A DNA stretch of 64,000 nucleotides from Diplolepis rosae (GCA_030998225.1 JAPYXD010000713.1:186001-250000), one strand, 5' to 3'; counted from the stretch's first letter, positions 13,101 through 30,100 are shown. A program made the numbers and translations. Notes: generated from the sequence alone by a model not told the origin.

Positions 13101-16100
13101 ACTAATTTCATATAAAAACATTACTATCTGTTTAATTAGGATGGAATGTGATCCAATTAATGATGATTTTTCGCTCATAACCTGAAATCTAGTGACTTTT
13201 CATAAAAACATTATCATCTTTTTTAATCATATCAAGTTCGATCCAATTAATGATGATTTTTCGCTCATGACCTGAAATCTACTAATTTCATATGGAAACA
13301 TTACTATCTGTTTAATTAGGATGGATTTTGATCCAATTAATGATGATTTTTCGCTCATAACCTTAAATCTAGTGACTTTTCATTAAAACATCATCACCTT
13401 TTTTAATCATATCAAGTTTGGTCCAATTAATGATGATTTTCGCTCGTAACCTCAAATCTAGTGACTTTTCATAAAAACATCATCAACTGTTTTAATTATA
13501 TCAAATTTGTTCCAATTAATGATGATTTTCCGCACATAACCTAAAAACTACTAATTTCATATGGAAACATTACTATCTATACCTTTTTTAATCATATCAA
13601 GTTTGATCCATTTAAGGATGGTTTTCCACACATAACCTAAAAACTACTAATTTCATATAAAAACATTACCATCTGTTTAATTAGGATCAAGTTTGATCCA
13701 ATTAATGATGATTTTTCGCTTATAACCTGAAATCTAGTGACTTTTCATAAAAACATTATCATCTTTTTTAATCATATCAAGTTTGATCCAATTAATGATG
13801 ATTTTCCACACATGACCTAAAAACTACTAATTTCATATAAAAACATTATCATCTGTTTAATTAGGATCAAGTTTGATCCAATTAATGATGATTTTTCGCT
13901 TATAACCTGAAATCTAGTGACTTTTCATAAAAACATTATCATCTTTTTTAATCATATCAAGTTTGGTCCAATTTATGATGATTTTTCGCACATAACCTGA
14001 AATCTAGTGATTTTTCATAAAAACATTAACACTTTTTTTAATCATATCAAGCTTGATCCAATTAATGATGATTTTCCGCACATAACCTTGCAACTTCTGA
14101 TTCTATATAAAGCCATTACCATCTGTTTTAATCATATCAAGTTTGGTCCAATTAATGATGATTACCAACTAGTTCAATCATATCGAGGTTGGTCCAATTG
14201 ATGATGATTTTTCGCACATAGCCTTAAATGTAGTGATTTTACATAAAAAAATTACCATCTAGTTCAATCATATCTAGGTTGGTCCAATTAATGATGATTT
14301 TCCGCACATAACCTTGAAACTTCTGATTCTATATAAAGCCATTACCATCTGTTTTAATCATATCAAGTTCGATCCAATTAATGGTGATTTTCCGCACATA
14401 ACCTTGAAACTTCTGATTCTATATAAAACCATTACCATCTTTTCTAATCATATCAAGTTTGGTCCAATTAGTGATGATTTTTCGCCTATAACCTGAAATC
14501 TAGTGACTTTTCATAAAAACATTATCATCTTTTTTAATCATATCAAGTTTGATCCAATTAATGATGATTTTTCACTCATAACCTGAAAACTACTAATTTC
14601 ATATGGAAACATTACTATCTGTTTAATTAGGATGGATTTTGATCCAATTAATGATGATTTTTCGCTCATAACGTCAAATCTAGTGACTTTTCGTAAAAAC
14701 ATCATCACCTTTTTAAATCATATTAAGTTTGGTCCAATTAATGATGTTTATACACAAATAACCTAAAAACTACTAATTTCATATAAAAACATTATCATCT
14801 GTTTAATTAGGATCAATTTTGAACCAATTAATGATGATTTTTCGCTTATAACCTGGAATCTAGTGACTTTTCATAAAAACGTTATCATCTTTTTTAATCA
14901 TATCAAGTTTGGTCCAATTAATGATGATTTTTCGCTCGTAACCTCAAATCTAGTGACTTTTCATAAAAACATCATCAACTGTTTTAATTATATCAAATTT
15001 GGTCCAATTAATGATGATTTTCCGCACATAACCTAAAAACTACTAATTTCATATGGAAACATTACTATCTGTTTAATTAGGATGAATTTTGATCCAATTA
15101 ATGATGATTTTTCTCTCATAACGTCAAATCTAGTGAATTTTCGTAAAAATGTCATCACCTTTTTTAATCATATCAAGTTTGATCCATTTAAGGATGGTTT
15201 TCCACACATAACCTAAAAACTACTAATTTCATATGGAAACATTACTATCTGTTTAATTAGAATGAATTTTGATCCAATTAATGATGATTTTTCTCTCATA
15301 ACGTCAAATCTAGTGAATTTTCGTAAAAATATCATCACCTTTTTTAATCATATCAAGTTTGATCCAATTAAGGATGGTTTTCCACACATAACCTAAAAAC
15401 TACTAATTTCATATAAAAACATTATCATCTGTTTAATTAGGATCAAGTTTGATCCAATTAATGATGATTTTTCGTTTATAACCTGGAATCTAGTGACTTT
15501 TCATAAAAACATTATCATCTTTTTTAATCATATCAAGTTTGATCCAATTAATGATGATTTTCCGGACATAACCTTGAAACTTCTGATTCTATATAAAACC
15601 ATTACCATCTGTTCTAATCATATCAAGTTTGGTCCAATTAGTGATGATTTTTCGCCTATAACCTGAAATCTAGTGAAACATTATCATCTTTTTTAATCAT
15701 ATCAAGTTTGATCCAATTAATGATGATTTTCCGCACATAACCTTAAACTTCTGATTCTATTTAAAACCATTACCATCTGTTTGAATCATATCAAGTTTGG
15801 TCCAATTAATGATGATTTTTCGCTCATAACGTCAAATCTAGTGACTTTTCATAAAAACATTATCATCTTTTTTAATCATATCAAGTTTGGTCCAATTAAT
15901 GATGATTTTCCGCACATAACCTTGAAACTTCTGATTCTATATAAAACCATTACCATCTGTTCTAATCATATCAAGTTTGGTCCAATTATTGATGATTTTT
16001 CGATTATAACCTGAAATCTAGTGACTTTTCATATAAACATTATCATCTTTTTTAATCATATCAAGTTTGGTCCAATTAATGATGATTTTCCGCACATAAC

Positions 16101-16399
16101 CTTGAAACTTCTGATTCTATATAAAACCATTACCATCTGTTCTAATCATATCAAGTTTGGTCCAATTAGTGATGATTTTTCGCCTATAACCTGAAATCTA
16201 GTGAAACATTATCATCTTTTTTAATCATATCAAGTTTGATCCAATTAATGATGATTTTCCGCACATAACCTTAAACTTCTGATTCTATTTAAAACCATTA
16301 CCATCTGTTCTAATCATATCAAGTTTGGTCCAATTAATGATGATTTTTGGCTCATAACGTCAAATCTAGTGACTTTTCATAAAAACATTATCACCTGTT

Positions 16400-19300
16400 T
16401 TAATTATATCAAATTTGGTCCAATTAAGGATAGTTTTCCACACATAACCTTGAAACTACTAATTTCATATAAAAACATTACTATCTGTTTAATTAGGATG
16501 GAATGTGATCCAATTAATGATGATTTTTCGCTCATAACCTGAAATCTAGTGATTTTTCATAAAAACAGTATCATCTTTTTTAATCATATCAAGTTTGATC
16601 CAAGCGATGATGATTTTCCGCACATAACCTTAAACTTCTGATTCTATTTAAAACTATCACCATCTGTTTTAATCATATCACGTTTGGTCCAATTAAGGAT
16701 AGTTTTCCACACATAACCTTGAAACTACTAATTTCATATAAAAACATTACTATCTGTTTAATTAGGATGGAATGTGATCCAATTAATGATGATTTTTCGC
16801 TCATAACCTGAAATCTAGTGACTTTTCATAAAAACATTATCATCTTTTTTAATCATATCAAGTTTGATCCAATTAATGATGATTTTTCGCTCATGACCTG
16901 AAAACTACTAATTTCATATGGAAACATTACTATCTGTTTAATTAGGATGGATTTTGATCCAATTAATGATGATTTTTCGCTCATAACGTCAAATCTAGTG
17001 ACTTTTCGTAAAAACATCATCACCTTTTTAAATCATATTAAGTTTGGTCCAATTAAGGATGGTTCTCCACACATAACCTAAAAACTACTAATTTCATATA
17101 AAAACATTAACATCTGTTTAATTAGGATCAATTTTGAACCAATTAATGATGATTTTTCGCTTATAACCTGGAATCTAGTGACTTTTCATAAAAACGTTAT
17201 CATCTTTTTTAATCATATCAAGTTTGGTCCAATTAATGATGATTTTTCGCTCGTAACCTCAAATCTAGTGACTTTTCATAAAGCATCATCAACTGTTTTA
17301 ATTATATCAAATTTGGTCCAATTAATGATGATTTTCCGCACATAACCTAAAAACTACTAATTTCATATGGAAACATTACTATCTGTTTAATTAGGATGAA
17401 TTTTGATCCATTTAATGATGATTTTTCTCTCATAACGTCAAATCTAGTGAATTTTCGTAAAAATGTCAGCACCTTTTTTAATCATATCAAGTTTGATCCA
17501 TTTAAGGATGGTTTTCCACACATAACCTAAAAACTACTAATTTCATATAAAAACATTATCATCTGTTTAATTAGGATCAAGTTTGATCCAATTAATGATG
17601 ATTTTTCGCTTATAACCTGGAATCTAGTAACTTTTTATAAAAACATTATCATCTTTTTTAATCATTTCAAGTTTGGTCCAATTAAGGATGATTTTCCGCA
17701 CATAGCCTTGAAACTTCTGATTCTATATAAAACCATTACCATCTGTTCTAATCATATCAAGTTTGGTCCAATTAATGATGATTTTTCGCTTATAACCTGA
17801 AATCTAGTGACTTTTCATAAAAACATTATCATCTTTTTTAATCATATCACGTTTGGTCCAATTTATGATGATTTTTCGCTCATAACCTGAAATCTAGTGA
17901 TTTTTCATAAAAACATTATCACTTTTTTTAATCATATCAAGCTTGATCCAATTAATGATGATTTTCCGCACATAACCTTGCAACTTCTGATTCTATATAA
18001 AGCCATTACCATCTGTTTTAATCATATCAAGTTCGTTCCAATTAAAGATGATTACCATCTAGTTCAATCATATCGAGGTTGGTCCAATTGATGATGATTT
18101 TTCGCACATAGCCTTAAATGTAGTGATTTTATATAAAAACATTACCATCTATTTCAATCAGATCTAGTTTGGTCCAATTGATGATGATTTTTCGCACAAA
18201 GCCTTAAATCTAGTGTTTTTATATAAAAAAATTACCATCTATTTCAATCATATCGAGGTTGGTCCAATTAATGATGATTTTCCGCACAAAACCTTGCAAC
18301 TTCTGATTCTATATAAAGCCATTACTATCTGTTTTAATCATATCAAGTTTGTTCCAATTAATGATGATTACCATCTAGTTCAATCATATCGAGGTTGGTC
18401 CAATTGATGATGATTTTTCGCACATAGCCTTAAATGTAGTGATTTTATATAAAAACACTACCATCTAGTTCAATCATATCGAGGTTGGTCCAATTAATGA
18501 TTATTTTCCGCACATAACCTTAAACTTCTGATTCTATTTACAACCATTACCATCTGTTTTAATCATATCAAGTTTGGTCCAATTAATGATGATTTTTCGC
18601 TCATAACGTCAAATCTAGTGACTCTTCATAAAAAACATTATCACCTGTTTTAATTATATCAAATTTGGTCCAATTAAGGATAGTTTTCCACACATAACCT
18701 TGAAACTACTAATTTCATATAAAAGAATTACTATCTGTTTAATTAGAATGGAGTGTGATCCAATTAATGATGATTTTTCGCTCATAACCTGAAATCTAGT
18801 GATTTTTCATAAAAACTGTATCATCTTTTTTAATCATATCAAGTTTGATCCAAGCGATGATGATTTTCCGCACATAACCTTAAACTTCTGATTCTATTTA
18901 AAACCATGACCATCTGTTTTAATCATATCAAGTTTGGTCCAATTAATGATGGTTTTACTCTCATAACGTCAAATCTAGTGACTTTTCATAAAAACATTAT
19001 CACCTGTTTTAATTATATCAAATTTGGTCCAATTAAGGATAGTTTTCCACACATAACCTTGAAACTACTAATTTCATATAAAAACATTACTATCTGTTTA
19101 ATTAGGATGGAATGTGATCCAATTAATGATGATTTTTCGCTCATAACCTGAAATCTAGTGATTTTTCATAAAAACAGTATCATCTTTTTTAATCATATCA
19201 AGTTTGATCCTAGCGATGATGATTTTCCGCACATAACCTTAAACTTCTGATTCTATTTAAAACTATCACCATCTGTTTTAATCATATCACGTTTGGTCCA

Positions 19301-19400
19301 ATTAAGGATAGTTTTCCACACATAACCTTGAAACTACTAATTTCATATAAAAACATTACTATCTGTTTAATTAGGATGGAATGTGATCCAATTAATGATG
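16400..19400. repeat. Third, shorter copy of the large satellite block
   Basis: The truncated-unit cluster at 17897 matches those at 8555 and 25701. In all three it is followed by marker monomers with aagcg then tagcg at nearly the same distances: +954 and +1309, +954 and +1311, +952 and +1311. The upstream one-base-deleted monomer at about 17277 lies 540 bp (six monomers) closer than in copy 1, so this copy lost or never had six monomers. Confidence 0.7.
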
Positions 19401-22400
19401 ATTTTTCGCTCATAACCTGAAATCTAGTGACTTTTCATAAAAACATTATCATCTTTTTTAATAATATTAAGTTTGATCCAATTAATGATGATTTTTCGCT
19501 CATGACCTGAAATCTACTAATTTCATATGGAAACATTACTATCTGTTTAATTAGGATGGATTTTGATCCAATTAATGATGATTTTTCGCTCATAACGTCA
19601 AATCTAGTGACTTTTCGTAAAAACATCATCACCTTTTTAAATCATATTAAGTTTGGTTCAATTAAGGATGGTTCTCCACACATAACCTAAAAACTACTAA
19701 TTTCATATAAAAACTATCATCTGTTTAATTAGGATCAATTTTGAACCAATTAATGATGATTTTTCGCTTATAACCTGGAATCTAGTGACTTTTCATAAAA
19801 ACGTTATCATCTTTTTTAATCATATCAAGTTTGGTCCAATTAATGATGATTTTTCGCTCGTAACCTCAAATCTAGTGACTTTTCATAAAAACATCATCAA
19901 CTGTTTTAATTATATCAAATTTGGTCCAATTAATGATGATTTTCCGCACATAACCTAAAAACTACTAATTTCATATGGAAACATTACTATCTGTTTAATT
20001 AGGATGAATTTTGATCCAATTAATGATGATTTTTCTCTCATAACGTCAAATCTAGTGAATTTTCGTAAAAATGTCATCACCTTTTTTAATCATATCAAGT
20101 TTGATCCATTTAAGGATGGTTTTCCACACATAACCTAAAAACTACTAATTTCATATAAAAACATTATCATCTGTTTAATTAGGATCAAGTTTGATCCAAT
20201 TAATGATGATTTTTCGCTCATAACCTGAAATCTAGTGACTTTTCATAAAAACATTATCATCTTTTTTAATCATATCAAGTTTGATCCAATTAATGATGAT
20301 TTTCCGCACATAACCTTAAACTTCTGATTCTATTTAAAACCATTACCATCTGTTTTAATCATATCAAGTTTGGTCCAATTAGTGATGATTTTTCGCCTAT
20401 AACCTGAAATCTAGTGAAACATTATCATCTTTTTTAATCATATCAAGTTTGATCCAATTAATGATGATTTTCCGCACATAACCTTAAACTTCTGATTCTA
20501 TATAAAACCATTACCATCTGTTCTAATCATATCAAGTTTGGTCCAATTAATGATGATTTTTCGCTCATAACCTGAAATCTAGTGACTTTTCATAAAAACA
20601 TTATCATCTTTTTTAATCATATCAAGTTTGATCCAATTAATGATGATTTTTCACTCATAACCTGAAAACTACTAATTTCATATGGAAACATTACTATCTG
20701 TTTAATTAGGATGAATTTTGATCCAATTAATCATGATTTTTCTCTCATAACGTCAAATCTAGTGAATTTTCGTAAAAACATCATCACCTTTTTTAATCAT
20801 ATCAAGTTTGATCCAATTAAGTATGGTTTTCCACACATAACCTAAAAACTACTAATTTCATATAAAAACATTGCTATCTGTTTCATTAGAATGGAGTTTG
20901 ATCCAATTAATGATGATTTTTCGCTCATAACCTGAAATCTAGTGTCTTTTCATAAAAACATTATCATCTTTTTTAATCATATCAAGTTTGATCCAAGCGA
21001 TGATGATTTTCCGCACATAACCTTAAACTTCTGATTCTATTTAAAACCATTACCATCTGTTTTAATCATATCAAGTTTGGTCCAATTAATGATGATTTTT
21101 CGCTCATAACGTCAAATCTAGTGACTTTTCATAAAAACATTATCACCTGTTTTAATTATATCAAATTTGGTCCAATTAAGGATAGTTTTCCACACATAAC
21201 CTTGAAACTACTAATTTCATATAAAAACATTACTATCTGTTTAATTAGGATGGAATGTGATCCAATTAATGATGATTTTTCGCTCATAACCTGAAATCTA
21301 GTGATTTTTCATAAAAACATTATTATCTTTTTTTTCAATCATATCAAGTTTGATCCAAGCGATGATGATTTTCCGCACATAACCTTAAACTTCTGATTCT
21401 AGTTACAACCATTACCATCTGTTTTAATCATATCAAGTTTGGTCCAATTAATGATGATTTTTCGCTCATAACGTCAAATCTAGTGACTTTTCATAAAAAC
21501 ATTATCACCTGTTTTAATTATATCAAATTTGGTCCAATTAAGGATAGTTTTCCACACATAACCTTGAAACTACTAATTTCATATAAAAACATTACTATCT
21601 GTTTAATTAGGATGGAATGTGATCCAATTAATGATGATTTTTCGCTCATAACCTGAAATCTAGTGATTTTTCATAAAAACAGTATCATCTTTTTTAATCA
21701 TATCAAGTTTGATCCTAGCGATGATGATTTTCCGCACATAACCTTAAACTTCTGATTCTATTTAAAACTATCACCATCTGTTTTAATCATATCACGTTTG
21801 GTCCAATTAAGGATAGTTTTCCACACATAACCTTGAAACTACTAATTTCATATAAAAACATTACTATCTGTTTAATTAGGATGGAATGTGATCCAATTAA
21901 TGATGATTTTTCGCTCATAACCTGAAATCTAGTGACTTTTCATAAAAACATTATCATCTTTTTTAATAATATCAAGTTCGATCCAATTAATTATGATTTT
22001 TCGCTCATGACCTGAAAACTACTAATTTCATATGGAAACATTACTATCTGTTTAATTAGGATGGATTTTGATCCAATTAATGATGTTTTTTCGCTCATAA
22101 CGTCAAATCTAGTGACTTTTCGTAAAAGCATCATCACCTTTTTAAATCATATCAAGTTTGATCCAATTAAGTATGGTTTTCCACACATAACCTAAAAACT
22201 ACTAATTTCATATAAAAACATTGCTATCTGTTTCATTAGAATGGAGTTTGATCCAATTAATGATGATTTTTCGCTCATAACCTGAAATCTAGTGTCTTTT
22301 CATAAAGAAAACATTAGCATTTTTTTTAATCATATCAAGTTTGGTCCAATTAATGATGATTTTTCGTTCGTAACCTCAAATCTAGTGACTTTTCATAAAA

Positions 22401-24149
22401 ACATCATCAACTGTTTTGATTATATCAAATTTGGTCCAATTAATGATGATTTTCCGCACATAACCTAAAAACTACTAATTTCATATGGAAACATTACTAT
22501 CTGTTTAATTAGGATGAATTTTGATCCAATTAATGATGATTTTTCTCTCATAACGTCAAATCTAGTGAATTTTCGTAAAAATGTCATCACCTTTTTTAAT
22601 CATATCAAGTTTGATCCATTTAAGGATGGTTTTCCACACATAACCTAAAAACTACTAATTTCATATAAAAACATTATCATCTGTTTAATTAGGATCAATT
22701 TTGATCCAATTAAATATGATTTTTAGCTTATAACCTGAAATCTAGTGACTTTTCATAAAAACATTATCATCTTTTTTAATCATATCAAGTTTGATCCAAT
22801 TAATGATGATTTTCCGCACATAACCTTGAAACTTCTGATTCTATTTAAAACCATTACCATCTGTTTTAATCATATCAAGTTTGGTCCAATTAGTGATGAT
22901 TTTTCGCCTATAACCTGAAATCTAGTGAAACATTATCATCTTTTTTAATCATATCAAGTTTGATCCAATTAATGATGATTTTCCGCACATAACCTTGAAA
23001 CTTCTGATTCTATATAAAACCATTACCATCTGTTCTAATCATATCAAGTTTGGTCCAATTAATGATGATTTTTCGCTCATAACCTGAAATCTAGTGACTT
23101 TTCATAAAAACATTATCATCTTTTTTAATCATATCAAGTTTGATCCAATTAATGATGATTTTTCACTCATAACCTGAAAACTACTAATTTCATATGGAAA
23201 CATTACTATCTGTTTAATTAGGATGAATTTTGATCCAATTAATCATGATTTTTCTCTCATAACGTCAAATCTAGTGAATTTTCGTAAAAACATCATCACC
23301 TTTTTTAATCATATCAAGTTTGATCCAATTAAGTATGGTTTTCCACACATAACCTAAAAACTACTAATTTCATATAAAAACATTGCTATCTGTTTCATTA
23401 GAATGGAGTTTGATCCAATTAATGATGATTTTTCGCTCATAACCTGAAATCTAGTGACTTTTCATAAAAACATTATCATCTTTTTTAATCATATCAAGTT
23501 TGATCCAAGCGATGATGATTTTCCGCACATAACCTTAAACTTCTGATTCTATTTAAAACCATTACCATCTGTTTTAATCATATCAAGTTTGGTCCAATTA
23601 ATGATGATTTTTCGCTCATAACGTCAAATCTAGTGACTTTTCATAAAAACATTATCACCTGTTTTAATTATATCAAATTTGGTCCAATTAAGGATAGTTT
23701 TCCACACATAACCTTGAAACTACTAATTTCATATAAAAACATTACTATCTGTTTAATTAGGATGGAATGTGATCCAATTAATGATGATTTTTCGCTCATA
23801 ACCTGAAATCTAGTTATTTTTCATATAAACTGTATGATCTTTTTTAATCATATCAAGTTTGATCCAAGCGATGATGATTTTCCGCACATAACCTTAAACT
23901 TCTGATTCTATTTAAAACTATCACCATCTGTTTTAATCATATCACGTTTGGTCCAATTAAGGATAGTTTTCCACACATAACCTTGAAACTACTAATTTCA
24001 TATAAAAACATTACTATCTGTTTAATTAGGATGGAATGTGATCCAATTAATGATGATTTTTCGCTCATAACCTGAAATCTAGTGACTTTTCATAAAAACA
24101 TTATCATCTTTTTTAATCATATCAAGTTCGATCCAATTAATTATTATTT

Positions 24150-27100
24150 TTCGCTCATGACCTGAAAACTACTAATTTCATATGGAAACATTACTATCTG
24201 TTTAATTAGGATGGATTTTCATCCAATTAATGATGATTTTTCGCTCATAACGTCAAATCTAGGGACTTTTCGTAAAAACATCATCACCTTTTTAAATCAT
24301 ATTAAGTTTGGTCCAATTAAGGATGGTTCTCCACACATAACCTAAAAACTACTAATTTCATATAAAAACATTAACATCTGTTTAATTAGGATCAATTTTG
24401 AACCAATTAATGATGATTTTTCGCTTATAACCTGGAATCTAGTGACTTTTCATAAAAACGTTATCATCTTTTTTAATCATATCAAGTTTGGTCCAATTAA
24501 TGATGATTTTTCGCTCGTAACCTCAAATCTAGTGACTTTTCATAAAACATCATCAACTGTTTTAATTATATCAAATTTGGTCCAATTAATGATGATTTTC
24601 CGCACATAACCTAAAAACTACTAATTTCATATGGAAACATTACTATCTGTTTAATTAGGATGAATTTTGATCCATTTAATGATGATTTTTCTCTCATAAC
24701 GTCAAATCTAGTGAATTTTCGTAAAAATGTCATCACCTTTTTTAATCATATCAAGTTTGATCCATTTAAGGATGGTTTTCCACACATAACCTAAAAACTA
24801 CTAATTTCATATAAAAACATTATCATCTGTTTAATTAGGATCAAGTTTGATCCAATTAATGATGATTTTTCGCCTATAACCTGAAATCTAGTGACTTTTC
24901 ATAAAAACATTATCATCTTTTTTAATCATATCAAGTTTGATCCATTTAAGGATGGTTTTCCACACATAACCTAAAAACTACTAATTTCATATAAAAACAT
25001 TATCATCTGTTTAATTAGGATCAATTTTGATCCAATTAATGATGATTTTTCGCTTATAACCTGGAATCTAGTAACTTTTCATAAAAACATTATCATCTTT
25101 TTTAATCATATCAAGTTTGATCCAATTAATGATGATTTTTCGCTCATGACCTGAAATCTACTAATTTCATATGGAAACATTACTATCTGTTTAATTAGGA
25201 TGGATTTTGATCCAATTAATGATGATTTTTCGCTCATAACGTCAAATCTAGAGACTTTTCGTAAAAATGTCATCACCTTTTTTAATCATATCAAGTTTGA
25301 TCCATTTAAGGATGGTTTTCCACACATAACCTAAAAACTACTAATTTCATATAAAAACATTATCATCTGTTTAATTAGGATCAAGTTTGATCCAATTAAT
25401 GATGATTTTTCGCTTATAACCTGGAATCTAGTAACTTTTCATAAAAACATTATCATCTTTTTTAATCATATCAAGTTTGGTCCAATTAATGATGATTTTC
25501 CGCACATAGCCTTGAAACTTCTGATTCTATATAAAACCATTACCATCTGTTCTAATCATATCAAGTTTGGTCCAATTAATGATGATTTTTCGCTTATAAC
25601 CTGAAATCTAGTGACTTTTCATAAAAACATTATCATCTTTTTTAATCATATCAAGTTTGGTCCAATTTATGATGATTTTTCGCTCATAACCTGAAATCTA
25701 GTGATTTTTCATAAAAACATTATCACTTTTTTTAATCATATCAAGCTTGATACAATTAATGATGATTTTTCGCACAAAACCTTGCAACTTCTGGTTCTCT
25801 ATCAAGCCGTTACCATCTGTTTTAATCATATCAAGTTTGTTCCAATTAATGATGATTACCATCTAGTTCAATCATATCGAGGTTGGTCCAATTGATGATG
25901 ATTTTTCGCACATAGCCTTAAATGTAGTGATTTTATATAAAAACATTACCATCTATTTCAATCAGATCTAGTTTGGTCCAATTGATGATGAATTTTTGCA
26001 CAAAGCCTTAAATCTAGTGTTTTTATATAAAAAAATTACCATCTAGTTCAATCATATCGAGGTTGGTCCAATTAATGATGATTTTCCGCACATAACCTTG
26101 CAACTTCTGATTCTATATAAAGCCATTACTATCTGTTTTAATCATATCAAGTTTGTTCCAATTAATGATGATTACCATCTAGTTCAATCATATCGAGGTT
26201 GGTCCAATTGATGATGATTTTTCGCACATAGCCTTAAATGTAGTGATTTTATATAAAAACACTACCATCTAGTTCAATCATATCGAGGTTGGTCCAATTA
26301 ATGATTATTTTCCGCACATAACCTTAAACTTCTGATTCTATTTACAACCATTACCATCTGTTTTAATCATATCAAGTTTGGTCCAATTAATGATGATTTT
26401 TCGCTCATAACGTCAAATCTAGTGACTCTTCATAAAAACATTATCACCTGTTTTAATTATATCAAATTTGGTCCAATTAAGGATAGTTTTCCACACATAA
26501 CCTTGAAACTACTAATTTCATATAAAAACATTACTATCTGTTTAATTTTGATGGTATGTTATCCAATTAATGATGATTTTTCGCTCATAACCTGAAATCT
26601 AGTGATTTTTCATAAAAACAGTATCATATTTTTTAATCATATCAAGTTTGATCCAAGCGATGATGATTTTCCGCACATAACCTTAAACTTCTGATTCTAG
26701 TTACAACCATTACCATCTGTTTTAGTCATATCAAGTTTGGTCCAATTAATGATGATTTTTCGCTCATAACGTCAAATCTAGTGACTTTTCATAAAAACAT
26801 TATCACCTGTTTTAATTATATCAAATTTGGTCCAATTAAGGATAGTTTTCCACACATAACCTTGAAACTACTAATTTCATATAAAAACATTACTATCTGT
26901 TTAATTAGGATGGAATGTGATCCAATTAATGATGATTTTTCGCTCATAACCTGAAATCTAGTGATTTTTCATAAAAACAGTATCATCTTTTTTAATCATA
27001 TCAAGTTTGATCCTAGCGATGATGATTTTCCGCACATAACCTTAAACTTCTGATTCTATTTAAAACTATCACCATCTGTTTTAATCATATCACGTTTGGT

Positions 27101-30100
27101 CCAATTAAGGATAGTTTTCCACACATAACCTTGAAACTACTAATTTCATATAAAAACATTACTATCTGTTTAATTAGGATGGAATGTGATCCAATTAATG
27201 ATGATTTTTCGCTCATAACCTGAAATCTAGTGACTTTTCATAAAAACATTATCATCTTTTTTAATCATATCAAGTTTGATCCAATTAATGATGATTTTTC
27301 ACTCATGACCTGAAAACTACTAATTTCATATGGAAACATTACTATCTGTTTAATTAGGATGGATTTTGATCCAATTAATGATGATTTTTCGCTCATAACG
27401 TCAAATCTAGTGACTTTTCGTAAAAACATCATCACCTTTTTAAATTATATCAAATTTGGTCCAATTAATGATGATTTTCCGCACATAACCTAAAAACTAC
27501 TAATTTCATATAAAAACATTAACATCTGTTTAATTAGGATCAAGTTTGATCCAATTAATGATGATTTTTCGCTTATAACCTGGAATCTAGTAACTTTTCA
27601 TAAAAACATTATCATCTTTTTTAATCATATCAAGTTTGGTCCAATTAATGATGATTTTCCGCACATAGCCTTGAAACTTCTGATTCTATATAAAACCATT
27701 ACCATCTGTTCTAATCATATCAAGTTTGGTCCAATTAATGATGATTTTTCGCTTATAACCTGAAATCTAGTGACTTTTCATAAAAACATTATCATCTTTT
27801 TTAATCATATCAAGTTTGGTCCAATTTATGATGATTTTTCGCACATAACCTGAAATCTAGTGATTTTTCATAAAAACATTAACACTTTTTTTAATCATAT
27901 CAAGCTTGATCCAATTAATGATGATTTTCCGCACATAACCTTGCAACTTCTGATTCTATATAAAGCCATTACCATCTGTTTTAATCATATCAAGTTCGTT
28001 CCAATTAAAGATGATTACCATCTAGTTCAATCATATCGAGGTTGGTCCAATTGATGATGAATTTTCGCACAAAGCCTTAAATCTAGTGTTTTTATATAAA
28101 AATTACCATCTAGTTCAATCATATCGAGGTTGGTCCAATTAATGATGATTTTCCGCACATAACCTTGCAACTTCTGATTCTATATAACGCCATTACCATC
28201 TGTTTTAATCATATCAAGTTTGTTCCAATTAATGATGATTACCAACTAGTTCAATCATATCGAGGTTGGTCCAATTGATGATGATTTTTTGCACATAGCC
28301 TTAAATGTAGTGATTTTAGATAAAAACACTACCATCTAGTTCAATCATGTCGAGGTTGGTCCAATTAATGATGATTTTCCGCACATAACCTTGAAACTTC
28401 TGATTCTATATAAAGCCATTACCACCTGTTTTAATCATATCAAGTTCGATCCAATTAATGGTGATTTTCCGCACATAACCTTGAAACTTCTGATTCTATA
28501 TAAAACCATTACCATCTGTTCTAATCATATCAAGTTTGGTCCAATTAGTGATGATTTTTCGCCTATAACCTGAAATCTAGTGACTTTTCATAAAAACATT
28601 ATCATCTTTTTTAATCATATCAAGTTTGATCCAATTAATGATGATTTTCCGCACATAACCTTGAATCTTCTGATTCTATATAAAGCCATTAGCATCTGTT
28701 TTAATCATATCAAGTTCGATCCAATTAATGGTGATTTTCCGCACATAACCTTGAAACATCTGATTCTATATAAAACCATTACCATCTGTTCTAATCATAT
28801 CAAGTTTGATCCAATTAATGATGATTTTCCGGACATAACCTTGAAGCTTCTGATTCTATATGAAGCCATTACCATCTGTTTTAATCATATCAAGTTTGAT
28901 CCAAGCCATGATGATTTTCCGCACATAACCTTAAACTTCTGATTCTATTTAAAACCATTACCTACTGTTTTAATCATATCAAGTTTGGTCCAATTAATGA
29001 TGATTTTTCGCTCATAACGTCAAATCTAGTGACTTTTCAGAAAAACATTATCACCTGTTTTAATCATATCACGTTTGGTCCAATTAAGGATAGTTTTCCC
29101 CACATAACCTTGAAACTACTAATTTCTTATAAAAACATTACTATCTGTTTAATTAGGATGGATTTTGATCCAATTAATGATGATTTTTCGCTCATAACGT
29201 CAAATCTAGTGACTTTTTGTAAAAACATCATCACCTTTTTAAATCATATTAAGTTTGATCCAATTATGGATGGTTCTCCACACATAACCTAAAAACTACT
29301 AATTTCATGTAAAAACATTATCATCTGTTTAATTAGGATCAAGTTTGATCCAATTAATGATGATTTTTCGCATATAACCTGGAATACAGTGACTTTTCAT
29401 AAAAACATTATCATCTTTTTTAATCATATCAAGTTTGGTCCAATTAATGATGATTTTTCGCTCGTAACCTCAAATCTAGTGACTTTTCATAAAAACATCA
29501 TCAACTGTTTTAATTATATCAAATTTGGTCCAATTAATGATGATTTTCCGCACATAACCTTAAAACTACTAATTTCATATGGAAACATTACTATCTGTTT
29601 AATTAGAATGAATTTTGATCCAATTAATGATGATTTTTCTCTCATAACGTCAAATCTAGTGAATTTTCGTAAAAATATCATCACCTTTTTTAATCATATC
29701 AAGTTTGATCCAATTAAGGATGGTTTTCCACACATAACCTAAAAACTACTAATTTCATATAAAAACATTATCATCTGTTTAATTAGGATCAAGTTTGATC
29801 CAATTAATGATGATTTTTCGTTTATAACCTGGAATCTAGTGACTTTTCATAAAAACATTATCATCTTTTTTAATCATATCAAGTTTGGTCCAATTAATGA
29901 TGATTTTCCGGACATAACCTTGAAACTTCTGATTCTATATAAAAAAATTACCATCTATTTCAATCATATCGAGGTTGGTCCAATTAATGATGATTTTCCG
30001 CACATAACCTTGAAACTTCTGATTCTATATAAAGCCATTACCATCTGTTTTAATCATATCAAGTTCGATCCAATTAATGGTGATTTTCCGCACATAACCT

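Larger units (their letters stand above)
7000..13500. repeat. Large satellite block, copy 1 of a duplicated segment
   Basis: Rare landmarks here recur about 17 kb downstream in the same order. Examples are a variant of atctagagac (7111 and 24257), a one-base-deleted cataaaacatc (about 7395 and 24541), the truncated-unit cluster (8555 and 25701) and the block at 12113-12826 (29029-29742). The offset steps from 17146 to 16692, 16916 and 17186 bp. Confidence 0.8.
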